NCBI RefSeq assembly: GCF_023973165.1
Contig: NZ_CP099547.1
Coordinates: 62,001 to 126,000, forward strand
Direction: 5' to 3'
DNA length: 64,000 nucleotides
DNA from: Arcanobacterium pinnipediorum
GTDB lineage: Bacteria; Actinomycetota; Actinomycetes; Actinomycetales; Actinomycetaceae
This document shows positions 42,703 to 52,000 of this stretch, piece by piece (position 1 is the first letter of the stretch; each line of letters starts with the position of its first letter). Position numbers and translations under genes: made by a program. The notes under the pieces were generated by a model. The model saw nothing but the letters and a program-made list of their open reading frames with translations. It was not told the origin of the DNA and ran no database searches.

Positions 42703-43152
42703 TTAGTGTTCGCGCCGTCGCCACACAAACTGGTGGTCGGCAGAAAATTCTCGTGGATGGCATCGTGTGCAACTCATTGGCCGGCTAGGACGGCGAAAAC
42801 GTTCCACGCGATGCCCTGCCGGGCACACGCCCACCCAGGCGCCTGGAATATGCGGCGCATCGCGTAGTCGCACGTGCCCAGAACCACCGATCCGCACACA
42901 TGTTTCGTGCCAAAGCCGATCGTGGCCATGACCAGGACCAACAAGCACATGCGCGATTTCGTGAAGAATAGTGTCGCGTACGGCGTCGTCGGTGGAGGCT
43001 TCGGTCAGCGCTCGCGACAACGTGATCTGCTGGCGGTCAAAATGCGCTGCTCCGGCACGCTGTTTCGCGCGATCAAAACCGAAGGACCACTCAGTCAGCC
43101 CATGAAACACCATGAGCTCTTGGGCCAGTGCGCGCGCCTTATCAATATCCAC
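42703..43152 (-). CDS. SprT-like zinc metallopeptidase domain protein
   Basis: A 149-residue protein with the zinc-peptidase motif ILHEIAHVLVG and a third ligand in the following G-H-G-H-D-R-L-W-H segment. It begins with a helix and LTEWSFGFDRAKQRAGAAHF. The C terminus has a C-x2-G-H ... C-x2-C type zinc ribbon (CPAGHRV, SCTRC). SprT/SPRTN relatives act on DNA-protein crosslinks, but small bacterial members are mostly uncharacterised. The start lies 48 bp from repeat copy A of the cassette described next, which probably contains its promoter. Confidence 0.85.
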   Translation of the reverse strand: MDIDKARALAQELMVFHGLTEWSFGFDRAKQRAGAAHFDRQQITLSRALTEASTDDAVRDTILHEIAHVLVGPGHGHDRLWHETCVRIGGSGHVRLRDAPHIPGAWVGVCPAGHRVERFRRPSRPMSCTRCHPREFSADHQFVWRRREH

Positions 43153-43199
43153 CCCTCTATAGTAGCGCCCCAGGAGAATGAAGTAGAGCTACTCGAAAC

Positions 43200-43308
43200 C
43201 TACTCGAAAATTTTCGAGTAGGTTTCGAGTAGATTTTAATGTGTTGATATAGCAACGAAAAATAGAGGTTCTACTCGAAAAGTTAGTAGAAAATTTATTT
43301 TTGAGTAG
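43200..43308. repeat. 109-bp direct repeat copy A with CTACTCGAAAA sites
   Basis: Matches 44779-44887 with one mismatch (43302 t versus c). It contains a perfect 22-bp palindrome CTACTCGAAAA/TTTTCGAGTAG (43200-43221), reverse sites at 43223-43232 and 43298-43308 (degenerate), and a forward site at 43271-43280. An extra forward site lies just outside at 43189-43198. The AT-rich spacing resembles a multi-site operator. Confidence 0.95.
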
Positions 43309-43335
43309 GGTCTACTATATTGGGAAAGGTTTATT

Positions 43336-44739
43336 TTAGTACCCCTCGAGTTGCCAAAAGGCGCGAGGATCGTTAGGAGATTTTCCATTCCATGAAACAA
43401 GGCCTTGCTTCTGTAAAGATTGAAGTATTTTCCGTGCAGTTGGATTAGCAATCCCAGCAGTTGTTGCGATATCTGTTGTTCCACCAGCTCCGCCGAGTTT
43501 ACGAAGGGCCATTAAAACTCGATCTGCATGTTTGGGTAGGTTTCCACTTTCAGTAGCCGAAATTTTTGCAATGAAAGGTAAAGTAAGTTTGACGTGCATA
43601 GGTGGTTGTTCGTAGACCGGATCCGTTAAACCATACGTCTGCATTTCTTGAAAAATTCGTTTAATTCCCTCGCCGAGCTCTTGTGAATAACCAAGATCAG
43701 TGCAGGTTCGGGCAATTCTAGGATTTCGAGCATAGCGAGTTGTTGAGAGAGGATTGGGGAAACGCTCAGTTGCGTACTGGAAGCTACCAGGGTTGGTAAT
43801 CTCGATCCGATCATCAAAGATTTCTATTCGTATATGGTCTCCAGTGTAACTATAGGATCGATGGATCGCAGCGTTGACAATGCCTTCTACCCAGGCAGCT
43901 TTTGGCGCGAGTGGTATATACGAGAATCTATTATTCGCATTTAACGACTTGCGATGTGGGATATTAGCCTCTACCCACTCTATTGCCTGATCTATTGCTT
44001 GAGGAATGGGAAGTTCAGTCCGTTTATCAAAAATAATGTTTTGTCGATTACCGGTAAGTCGTTCTTTTCCTTGGTATCGAACGACCCGTATCTCGCTACC
44101 TGGAATCGATTCGGATGGGTTATTAGAAAACAGCAGACATGCCGCATTAGTGACTTGACCGTCGTGTGAGAGTAGGCCACGTGATTTGAGTAGATGCTCT
44201 ACACCGCGAGTGGCTCCTACTTTTTTTACAAAATCATTAACAAACTTGGAGCTGAGTTCTGATAGGTTTAGCGGGCAAGGCTGAGCCTCAAAAACAACGC
44301 TTCCACGAGTGTACTCCAGTTCTTGAACTTCTGGAGGAGTTTGTTTGATACTCGAATCCCCTTTACGTACATAGACATCGCCATTAGCGGTACGGCATAG
44401 GTTTTGTCCTGGAGAAACGGTGAAAACTAGGATATGTTTTACGTTTTCTTGTTGATCGAGGACCTCGCACTCGGTAACAGTAGCAGGGAAGGGCATCTGC
44501 AAGTATTCTGCCGTTAAAGTTCGACGGAGTAGTGATGATTTTTCCGGAAAGTCCTCGACACTTTCGATATTTCCAGAATTAATTCCGACGAGTGCTACGC
44601 CGCCTTCTGCATTTGCGAATGCTACTAAAGTTTGTGCGAGTTTTTTCGGTTCAATACGAATGGATTTTCTATCAAACCACTGGTCTTCTTTTTGATTACA
44701 GATAGCGGTAGTGCGCTCTGGAAGCGCGAGTTGTAACAC
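43336..44739 (-). CDS. AlbA_2 (Schlafen-like) domain protein with C-terminal winged helix
   Basis: A 467-residue protein. The N-terminal AlbA_2/Schlafen-type domain has E-D-Q-W-F-D-R-K-S and ALVAFANAEGGVALVGINSG (about residues 17-55) and VYVRKGDSSIKQTPPEVQEL. The middle resembles the RecG-like ATP-binding half: VEGIVNAAIHRSY, GDHIRIEIFDDRIEITNPG and ELGEGIKRIFQEM. The last 75 residues are a winged helix (GGTTDIATTAGIANPTARKI). Such proteins are often annotated as DNA-binding ATPases or regulators; the function is unknown, and some Schlafen-like proteins act in phage defence. GTG start, no clear Shine-Dalgarno. It is the only gene between two 109-bp direct repeats and is AT-richer than its neighbours. 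Confidence 0.85.
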   Translation of the reverse strand: MLQLALPERTTAICNQKEDQWFDRKSIRIEPKKLAQTLVAFANAEGGVALVGINSGNIESVEDFPEKSSLLRRTLTAEYLQMPFPATVTECEVLDQQENVKHILVFTVSPGQNLCRTANGDVYVRKGDSSIKQTPPEVQELEYTRGSVVFEAQPCPLNLSELSSKFVNDFVKKVGATRGVEHLLKSRGLLSHDGQVTNAACLLFSNNPSESIPGSEIRVVRYQGKERLTGNRQNIIFDKRTELPIPQAIDQAIEWVEANIPHRKSLNANNRFSYIPLAPKAAWVEGIVNAAIHRSYSYTGDHIRIEIFDDRIEITNPGSFQYATERFPNPLSTTRYARNPRIARTCTDLGYSQELGEGIKRIFQEMQTYGLTDPVYEQPPMHVKLTLPFIAKISATESGNLPKHADRVLMALRKLGGAGGTTDIATTAGIANPTARKILQSLQKQGLVSWNGKSPNDPRAFWQLEGY

Positions 44740-44778
44740 GGAATCTATTGTTCGCGGAGCGATGCTTTAAGTCTAGCA

Positions 44779-44887
44779 CTACTCGAAAATTTTCGAGTAG
44801 GTTTCGAGTAGATTTTAATGTGTTGATATAGCAACGAAAAATAGAGGTTCTACTCGAAAAGTTAGTAGAAAATTTATTTTCGAGTAG
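44779..44887. repeat. 109-bp direct repeat copy B with CTACTCGAAAA sites
   Basis: Second copy of 43200-43308, 1579 bp away in the same orientation. All five sites are intact here: palindrome 44779-44800, reverse site 44802-44811, forward site 44850-44860, reverse site 44877-44887. It lies 40 bp upstream of the AlbA_2 gene start, so it probably holds that gene's promoter and operator. Confidence 0.95.
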
Positions 44888-44967
44888 ATTCTCGATGACG
44901 CTGAACTAGGCGAAGCTGCGTTTGTGATTGGGTTAGTGTGCATGGAAAATGTGTCGGAGGTAGTCGT

Positions 44968-44973
44968 TATAAT
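44968..44973 (+). promoter_or_regulatory. -10 element TATAAT, leaderless start
   Basis: A perfect TATAAT lies exactly 6 bases before the ATG at 44980, so the transcript would start on the start codon. A GGAGG at 44956-44960 is upstream of the -10 and could not act as a ribosome site on such an mRNA. Confidence 0.55.
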
Positions 44974-44979
44974 TACTGT

Positions 44980-45663
44980 ATGTCTGGAACCGATATTATT
45001 TTGCGAATGAACCGCGCGGCGTTGCCGGCTTCGCGGCCTATTGACCATGCTCGGCGTGTGAGTGCAGCAGTGATGCTGGGGTTTTTGGTTGGCTCAGTTG
45101 TAGGAATGTTCTTGTTTATAGATCAAGTCCCGTTGGCTCGAATGGCCTATACATTATTGCCGGCCGCTGCCCTTGGTGCTATCTTGTTCGGTTGCTGGTA
45201 TGTCTGGCAGCCAGAAGCTGTGCCACAACGTGCGGTCGTTGCGCGGGTTATTGGAACCAACGAGAGTGAATATGTACGTGAAGTGCGATCTGGTGGTTCG
45301 CGCGGAATACTGGTACCGGTTGTTGCACTACCAGTAGATGGTGGCAAGCCATTTAGTTCGATGGTGACGATGCGAACTCGGGGTGGGGAAGTTGTTGATC
45401 CACCTGTGGGTACGTTGCTACCACTGTTCCAAACCGATCCTGAACTCGGTGAGCTTGTTGAAGGGAAAGTCACCGAAGAACAACAAGAGCTCATTGAAAA
45501 GCTCAAGCAGCGCCCACGGCTACTGCCCAACAAAGCAGAAATACTACCGGTTCGCCGCGGTCCACTCGAACGCAATCCAACCTGGGCCGCCGTGCAGTGG
45601 TGGGCAAGTGCCGGCATAGCGGCATTTATCGCAATGCTATTCGTCGGGTCACTGCGCGGGTAG
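44980..45663 (+). CDS. Membrane protein of unknown function
   Basis: Not recognised. About 227 residues: two N-terminal helices (VSAAVMLGFLVGSVVGMFLF and MAYTLLPAAALGAILFGCWY), a soluble domain of about 120 residues with several beta-like segments (AVVARVIGTNESEYVREV, MVTMRTRGGEVVDPPVGTL), and a C-terminal helix (ASAGIAAFIAMLFVGSL). The layout resembles actinobacterial proteins with an NfeD- or OB-like soluble part between helices, but no motif is decisive. The ATG at 44980 follows a TATAAT by 6 bases; the longer frame upstream is rejected for that reason. It is divergent from the AlbA_2 cassette. Confidence 0.7.
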   Translation: MSGTDIILRMNRAALPASRPIDHARRVSAAVMLGFLVGSVVGMFLFIDQVPLARMAYTLLPAAALGAILFGCWYVWQPEAVPQRAVVARVIGTNESEYVREVRSGGSRGILVPVVALPVDGGKPFSSMVTMRTRGGEVVDPPVGTLLPLFQTDPELGELVEGKVTEEQQELIEKLKQRPRLLPNKAEILPVRRGPLERNPTWAAVQWWASAGIAAFIAMLFVGSLRG

Positions 45664-45809
45664 TTTCAGCGGTGCTCGCCGTTTCGCCACGGTACGCCAG
45701 ACACCAAGTTAGATTCACGCGTAGCTAGTGACCACATACACTAGGCGGACAAACACTCATAGTCGAAGAATAGTCGAAGAAGCTAAGTCGTTCAGTTAGT
45801 GACTGCCAC

Positions 45810-46589
45810 TTACACCACGCGAGTGAAGAACTCGCGTGCACGCTCACTGCGCGGATTGTCAAAAACATCCGCAGGCTTACCGGCTTCGATGATACCGCCG
45901 TCGTCCATCACAATAACCTGGTCAGATACTTCGCGAGCAAAACCCATCTCGTGGGTTACCACAATCATCGTCATACCCTCAGCCGCCAAATCTTGCATCA
46001 CCGCAAGAACTTCGCCAACTAGCTCCGGATCCAAGGCCGACGTCGGCTCATCAAACAACATCAACTCCGGCTCCATCGCCAACGCGCGGGCAATCGCCAC
46101 CCGCTGCTGCTGACCACCAGAAAGCTCCGCCGGATAATGATCCATCCGATCTGCAAGCCCAACGCGCGTCAACAACGCTTGTGCTTGAGTGCGCGCCTGG
46201 TCAACCGACTTACCCAACACGTGAACCGGGGCTTCCATCACGTTCTCCAACGCCGTCTTATGCGGGAACAAATTAAACCGCTGGAAAACCATGCCGATCT
46301 TGGCACGCTGCGCCGCCGCCTGCTTTGCAGTCAGCTCATACAGCTTGCCATCCTTTTCCCGGTACCCCATCAACGTGTCATCAACATAAATCGACCCAGC
46401 CTGAATCGTCTCGAGCAGATTAATACACCGCAACATCGTCGATTTTCCAGAACCCGACGGGCCTAAAATCGACGTCACCGAGCCAGGTTGAACCTCGAAC
46501 GAAACACCTTTCAGCACATGTAGATCACCAAAGAACTTATGAACATCAGTGACGCGCACCTTCGGCTTAGAATCAAACGCAGTAGTCAT
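45810..46589 (-). CDS. Amino-acid ABC transporter ATP-binding protein
   Basis: A 259-residue ATPase of the GlnQ/HisP (polar amino acid) group: Walker [15 protein letters not shown]-loop [18 protein letters not shown], signature [16 protein letters not shown], Walker [15 protein letters not shown], and [14 protein letters not shown]. It completes a three-gene importer with the permease (15 bp upstream) and binding protein. The amino acid is not identifiable from sequence alone. Confidence 0.95.
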   Translation of the reverse strand: MTTAFDSKPKVRVTDVHKFFGDLHVLKGVSFEVQPGSVTSILGPSGSGKSTMLRCINLLETIQAGSIYVDDTLMGYREKDGKLYELTAKQAAAQRAKIGMVFQRFNLFPHKTALENVMEAPVHVLGKSVDQARTQAQALLTRVGLADRMDHYPAELSGGQQQRVAIARALAMEPELMLFDEPTSALDPELVGEVLAVMQDLAAEGMTMIVVTHEMGFAREVSDQVIVMDDGGIIEAGKPADVFDNPRSERAREFFTRVV

Positions 46590-46604
46590 TATTAATCCTC
46601 AAAA

Positions 46605-47579
46605 TCACGGTGTGTATTCAGCAAACGGATCGTCGATCGTCGTCTGGGCGGCGTTAATAGCGGCTTGGCGGCTCGCCCGGCTCTTCTTCGTCGTGCGTGA
46701 ACGCGACGAAACAGAACCACCAGCACTACCGCGGCCATAAAACTTCTCAAGATAAAACTGGCCCACCATCAACACCGAGGTGATCGACAAATACCAGATA
46801 GCGGCAACCAGCAAAAACGGAATCGGCTGGAATGAGGAGAACCCACTCGCATTCGTCACGTGAGTCAATTCAAGCGACAACGGCACCGCCGTCACCAACG
46901 ACGTCGTCTTCAACATAGAAATCGTTTCATTACCAGTTGGTGGCACAATCACACGCATTGCCTGCGGCAAAATAATCCGACGCATAATCATCCCACTACT
47001 CATCCCCAACGCCTTCGCAGCCTCCTCTTGCCCCGGATCCACCGAGTTCAACCCCGAACGCACAATCTCAGCTAGATACGCGCCTTCATTAATACCAAGC
47101 CCAAGCACAGCAAACAAAAACATCGTATATTGGCGCTCAGCAAAAATATTATTCGGTGCGAAAGAGAAGAAATCAACCACGCCTGGAATGCCAACAGTGA
47201 TCGTTGGAAACAGCGTGCCGATAAGTCCCCAGAAAATCAACTGAGTATAAATCGGCGTGCCCCGGAAGAACCAAATATATCCAGTTGCTACCGAGCGCAA
47301 CACCGGATTATCCGACCGGCGCATAATCGCCATCGTCACCGCCAACGCAATACCCAACGCCATCGCAGCCACAGTCAGAGCGAGCGTCCACGCCACGCCT
47401 TTGACAATCTGAATCTTAAAAAGATTATCCCACACCACGCCCCACTGGAATTGCGGGTTAGTGATGAGCTGATTGAGAATCGCATAGGCAATGACAGCCA
47501 CAATAGCTGCCGAGACCCACCGACCCCAATGGCGGACTGGAACTGCACGGATGAGTTCGGGGCTGTTGTGCGAAGGCAT
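46605..47579 (-). CDS. Amino-acid ABC transporter permease
   Basis: A 324-residue inner-membrane component of the HisMQ type: GVAWTLALTVAAMALGIALA, FFRGTPIYTQLIFWG, and the coupling EAA loop AYLAEIVRSGLNSVDPGQEE followed by A-A-K-A-L-G-M-S. The ATG at 47579 gives a normal N terminus, while the longer frame adds an unlikely extension. The C terminus (about 45 residues) is basic and disordered. Located between the binding protein and the ATPase. Confidence 0.92.
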   Translation of the reverse strand: MPSHNSPELIRAVPVRHWGRWVSAAIVAVIAYAILNQLITNPQFQWGVVWDNLFKIQIVKGVAWTLALTVAAMALGIALAVTMAIMRRSDNPVLRSVATGYIWFFRGTPIYTQLIFWGLIGTLFPTITVGIPGVVDFFSFAPNNIFAERQYTMFLFAVLGLGINEGAYLAEIVRSGLNSVDPGQEEAAKALGMSSGMIMRRIILPQAMRVIVPPTGNETISMLKTTSLVTAVPLSLELTHVTNASGFSSFQPIPFLLVAAIWYLSITSVLMVGQFYLEKFYGRGSAGGSVSSRSRTTKKSRASRQAAINAAQTTIDDPFAEYTP

Positions 47580-47617
47580 GATACGTCCTGGCTGTTGAGA
47601 GTTAATATGTAAAAGTT

Positions 47618-48532
47618 TTACTTGGCTGGATTGAGGATGGCCGTGGTGGCAACACCATCCTTGATACCCCACGTGTCGAAAATCCGTTGAAGTTCGCCGG
47701 TATCAATCAGATGTTGGAGTGCTTTAGTGAGAGCCTCGGTGGTAGCTTCACCCTTTGGAGTAGCAATTGCCAGGCCAACGACGTCGATCGGGGTGCCGAT
47801 CTTTTCGATCTTGTTATTCGTTTGCAAAATGGCGTAGTCAATGACCGGGGTGTCGGCGAACATAGCGTCGAGCTGGCCTTGGGCTAGTTCGAGGCTAATG
47901 CGTGGTTGTTCAGACTGCCGTTGGATTTGGACGGGTTTGTCTTTGCAGTCCGTAGTGTTAAGTTCAGTGAGGAATTCATCTTGAGCCGTGCCGGTTTGTA
48001 CGCCGATCACCTTGCCGCACACATCAGCTGGATCAAAGTTCTTCGGGTTTCCTGCGGGCACACCCCACTGCAAACCAGCTTCGTAATACTGGATGAGGTC
48101 AACGGTTTCTTGCCGTTCTGGATTGACTGAGATAGCGGCGATGCCAGCCTCGTATGTTGAGCCGATACCTGGGATAATCGCGGCAAACTCGGCATTTTCC
48201 ATAGTGACCTCAATATCGAGGACTTTGCCTAGGGCGTTGGCAAGATCAACATCAAAGCCCTGCATGGTGGTGCCGTCTGCGGCATAAAATTCAGCAGGTG
48301 CATAAAATGCGTTGGTGCCGATGGTGAGTTTTCCATCCTGCTTAACTGCTTCAGGTAGTAATGCAGCGATCTCATCGACCTTTTCGATTGTTGATACGTC
48401 TGTGGCGCGCACATCGCCGGCAATAGCTGCGGCGTCGGATGCGTCAGTGGTAGACGTTGCGGCGTCGGAGCCACAAGCGCCCAAGGTGAGTAAGAGTGCA
48501 GCTGTTACTGCAGTAATCTTTAGGGTTTTCAT
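47618..48532 (-). CDS. Amino-acid ABC transporter substrate-binding lipoprotein
   Basis: A 304-residue family 3 solute-binding protein. The signal peptide MKTLKITAVTAALLLTLGAC ends in the lipobox L-G-A-C, so it is lipid-anchored outside. The ligand-binding fold shows LTIGTNAFYAPAEF, MQGFDVDLANALGKVLDIEV and GKVIGVQTGTAQDEFL. It is first in the operon, before permease and ATPase. The upstream region (48560-48610) is AT-rich with alternating TATATA and CGCGCG and may hold the promoter. Confidence 0.93.
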   Translation of the reverse strand: MKTLKITAVTAALLLTLGACGSDAATSTTDASDAAAIAGDVRATDVSTIEKVDEIAALLPEAVKQDGKLTIGTNAFYAPAEFYAADGTTMQGFDVDLANALGKVLDIEVTMENAEFAAIIPGIGSTYEAGIAAISVNPERQETVDLIQYYEAGLQWGVPAGNPKNFDPADVCGKVIGVQTGTAQDEFLTELNTTDCKDKPVQIQRQSEQPRISLELAQGQLDAMFADTPVIDYAILQTNNKIEKIGTPIDVVGLAIATPKGEATTEALTKALQHLIDTGELQRIFDTWGIKDGVATTAILNPAK

Positions 48533-48711
48533 GGTTTCTCCTCGCGGATGGAATTCTTGTTGGCTATTAACCCGGTGATGTAAGTATATACATGCGCGCG
48601 TATATTTATACAGTGGGTTTTAGGTAAGATGGAGCACATTCAACTGTTGCGAAGCCTTATATTGGTGATTTGTCGGGTTGTTGTGAGGTGTGGCATCAGG
48701 TCTGTGTGCCG

Positions 48712-48773
48712 AAACCGGGGTATATGGGGCGATGTCCTCATATACGGGGTCATCGCCCCATATACCCCGGTTT
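48712..48773. repeat. Long palindrome family, copy 2
   Basis: AAACCGGGGTATATGGGGCG is mirrored by CGCCCCATATACCCCGGTTT, with GATG/CATC and a partly paired centre inside. The outer stem is 24 bp. The 487-bp gene-free gap it lies in (48533-49019) also holds degenerate fragments of the motif (48832-48845, 48917-48930) and other short repeats. Confidence 0.93.
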
Positions 48774-48940
48774 TGCGACAACTCCGCAGACGAAGGTGGC
48801 TTAGATGAGGCATAAAGGATTGGAAGTGCGTGCGGAAGCCGGGGTAGTTGTGTGGAAGTTGGGGGAGGAGTGCCGAATCCGTGCTAGTTTTGTGGAAGGC
48901 GGGGGAGACAAGCAGAATCCGGGGTATATGAGGATTTCGC

Positions 48941-49009
48941 CAGCCAGATTTGCACCTAGACCTTCGGCCACCGCCACCTACCTCAGCCAGATTTGCACCT
49001 AGACCTTCG
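48941..49009. repeat. 26-bp direct repeat, two copies
   Basis: A 26-bp unit starting CAGCCAGATTTGCACCTAGA occurs at 48941-48966 and 48984-49009. Just upstream an imperfect 31-bp repeat with period 40 begins at 48851 and 48891. The array ends immediately after the hrpA stop. Confidence 0.88.
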
Positions 49010-49019
49010 CCACCTCAAC

Positions 49020-52000
49020 CTATCCCAGCAGTTTCCGAATCCGCTGCACAGAAACCTTCCCGTGAGTCCCCAACTGCTGGGCAAAGAACGACACTCGCAA
49101 TTCTTCAATCATCCATTGCGCCTTTTCGAGCTGAGCACTACGCTGCGGGTCATACGCAATATCCGCCTGCTGTTCTTGTGCAACAGCCTCACTAATATCA
49201 GCAATTTGCCACGCCAGGGAATCTTCAGCCGGATTTGTTCCAGCCTTTTCCAGGCGGATCTGCGCCCCGCGCAGATATCGCGGAATCTGCGCCAAATATT
49301 CTTCTGGCACGCCAGCAATAAAACCGTCGCGCACAAGTGAACTCACATGATCGCGTACATCGGTCACTGTATTAATAAGCGCCAATGACTTCGTTGTCCG
49401 AATCAAACTATCCACCTCGCCGTATGCTTCTAGGATACGTACCACGATTTGTGCCACCCGATAGATTTCATCTTCAATACGGTCGCGCAGCCATGTGCGA
49501 AGTTCGGTATAGGTTTCGACGCGACGAATCTGCCCAATCGGCTGTTTTTCTTCTCGTGCCCACCGATCAGCTAAGTTCCGCGCTGCTGCTAGGTGAAGAT
49601 CGTCGATAAGCGCGGTGGTCGAGGAGTACGGCGAGGCTGCCATAGCCAGTGATTCACGACCAGTCCACCGCGAGCTGATTCGCGCGTCAGGTAACCTCAG
49701 TTCTTGTGCCAAGAGCCGGATGATTCCAAGGCGGTGGTCGCGCATTTGTTCTGCTGGTTCCGCAACAATCTGCAGTTCGACGCCGGTGCCTTCCTTTACT
49801 GGTACCGCCACGAGTGCAGGGTATCCGCGGATCACCATGCCATGTGAGCCGATAGATTCCACTGAATCAGGAATAGTGCCGTCAGGAGTTTGGGGCCAGG
49901 TAGATAAGACTTGTCCGATATGTGCACCCAGTGCGGTGTTGTCAGCTAGTTCGCCAGGAGTATGCGATGGCGTCGTCCTCGAGCCAGTACCGCCAGCACC
50001 ACCAGCACTCGCCACCGCCTGCGACACCGCATTTTTAACTACAGATTCCACAGCCGTACGAGTTTGCGGCGCCAGCGAGCGCTGCAAATACTCAATCGAC
50101 GTCGCCTCCTCCAAAACCGCCCCACGCTCGGAGCGCACTCGGAACGTGATCACAAGATGTGGCGGCAAGTCGGCTTGCTCCCAAGCTTCGTCGTCGATCT
50201 CAATCCCACGCGCCACACGAACCGCATCACTAAACGCGGCGCGGAAACTAGGCGCGCCAGGCTGCCCATGAGCTACTTCCTCCCAGCGCGGCAGGAGCGC
50301 GCCAACCTCACGCGCCACATCGGGTGCCGGAACCAGATGCCGGCGAATACGTTTAGGCAACCCGCGGATAGTGGCAACCACAAGTTCATCACGCATCCCC
50401 GGAACAAGCCAGTCAAACCCGTCGTCGCTCAACTGCGGAAGCAATGTGACCGGGACGTCGATACACAACCCGTCGGCGTGCGAGCCGGGCACGAACGTGT
50501 AGGAGATCGGCAACGCAACCTCGCCCTGCATCCACTCGGTAGGGAAATCCTCGTTGGACGCATCGTTCTCGCCAAGCAAAAATTCGCGAGTGAACGTCAG
50601 CAGATCAGGGCGATTATGCCGTTCTTTTTTCCACCACGAATCGAAATGGCGCCCAGATACGATAGACTCCGGGATACGTTCGTCAAAGAAAACAAACTGA
50701 GCCGCCTCATCTGCCACCAGCCCGTGGCTGCGCAGACGTTCTTCAACCTCGCGCGCATCGGCGAGCGCCGCCGCGTTGGCTTTAATGAACTGATGATGGC
50801 TACGCCACTGTCCCTCAACCAGAGCATGGCGAATAAATATTTCGCGGGCAAGTTCGCGAGCCGAGGGCGTGCCGATCGAGGAGAGCAAAACATGCCGGTC
50901 TGCGGTAACGGTAAGCCCGTAAAGCAAAACCTTTTCATGTACTTTCGCTGCGCCATCGCGGCTAGACCAAAACGGGTCGGAATAGGTGCGTTTGACCAAA
51001 TGCGCCCCGACGCGTTCGATCCACGCCGGATCAATTTTAGCTACCGTGCGGGCAAAGAGCCGAGAGGTTTCAACCAGTTCGGCGGCCATCACCCAGTCCG
51101 GAGTGCGCCGGGCAAGCCCAGATCCCGGCCAAGTGACGAAGTGGGTGCCACGCGCACCAAGATAGTCACGTTTGCGTTGATCGTAGGAGCCGACGTTAGA
51201 GAGCAGACCAACGAGTAGCGAACGATGAATAGCATCAGCTGCAGGAGCATCTGCTGAGGCGCCAACCGCTTTAACGGCATGGACGACGTCGCGATTTTGG
51301 CTGACGTCGTTGTGTTTGTCGCGTGCTTGTTGGATTTGTGCAGCGGTTGGCAGAGCAATATTCTTCAATGTAATCCCAAGCGGTTTAGCCAGTTCGCGTA
51401 GTTGTGCGACGACGTCTTGCCATTCGCGGAAGCGTAACCAGTTCAGATGTTCGGCACGGCACATACGCCGGAATGCGGAACCGGATAGATCGCGTTGCTG
51501 TGTGCGCAAATAACGCCACAGATTTAAGTAGGCAAGGAAGTCTGAGCTAGGTTCGGTGAATCTCGCATGGAGTTGATCGGCTTGGGCTTTGAACTCGGCC
51601 GGGCGCTCGCGGACGTCTTGGACCGACATGGCGGCAACCAGCACGAGAACCTCAGTGGCGGCACCATTATCTACCGCGGCAAGCAACATTCGTGCAAGCC
51701 GGGGATCAATGGGCAATCGCGCGAGTTTCTGGCCGATCTTAGTCAGCACCGGGGTGTGCATGTCAGGTTCGAGGGCGCCGATTTCTTCGAGAAGCTGAAT
51801 GCCAGCACGCACAGATTTTAGGTCTGGCGGGTCAATGAACGGGAAGTCGGCAACGGTACCGAGCCCCAGCGACGCCATCTGTAAAATGACTGCGGCCAAC
51901 GAGGTGCGTTGGATTTCGGGTTCGGTGAAGTCAGGGCGAGCTGCGAAGTCTTCTTCAGAGTAGAGGCGAATCGCGATGCCATCGGCGACTCGTCCACATC

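Noticed and set aside
43200-44887. Insertion sequence or prophage remnant
   Set aside because: No transposase, integrase or phage structural gene and no terminal inverted repeats; the flanking repeats are long direct repeats.
49962-51218. 418-codon open frame on the + strand inside hrpA
   Set aside because: It lies wholly antisense to the helicase, has no Shine-Dalgarno and reads as R/N/Q-rich sequence without motifs; codon bias of hrpA explains it.
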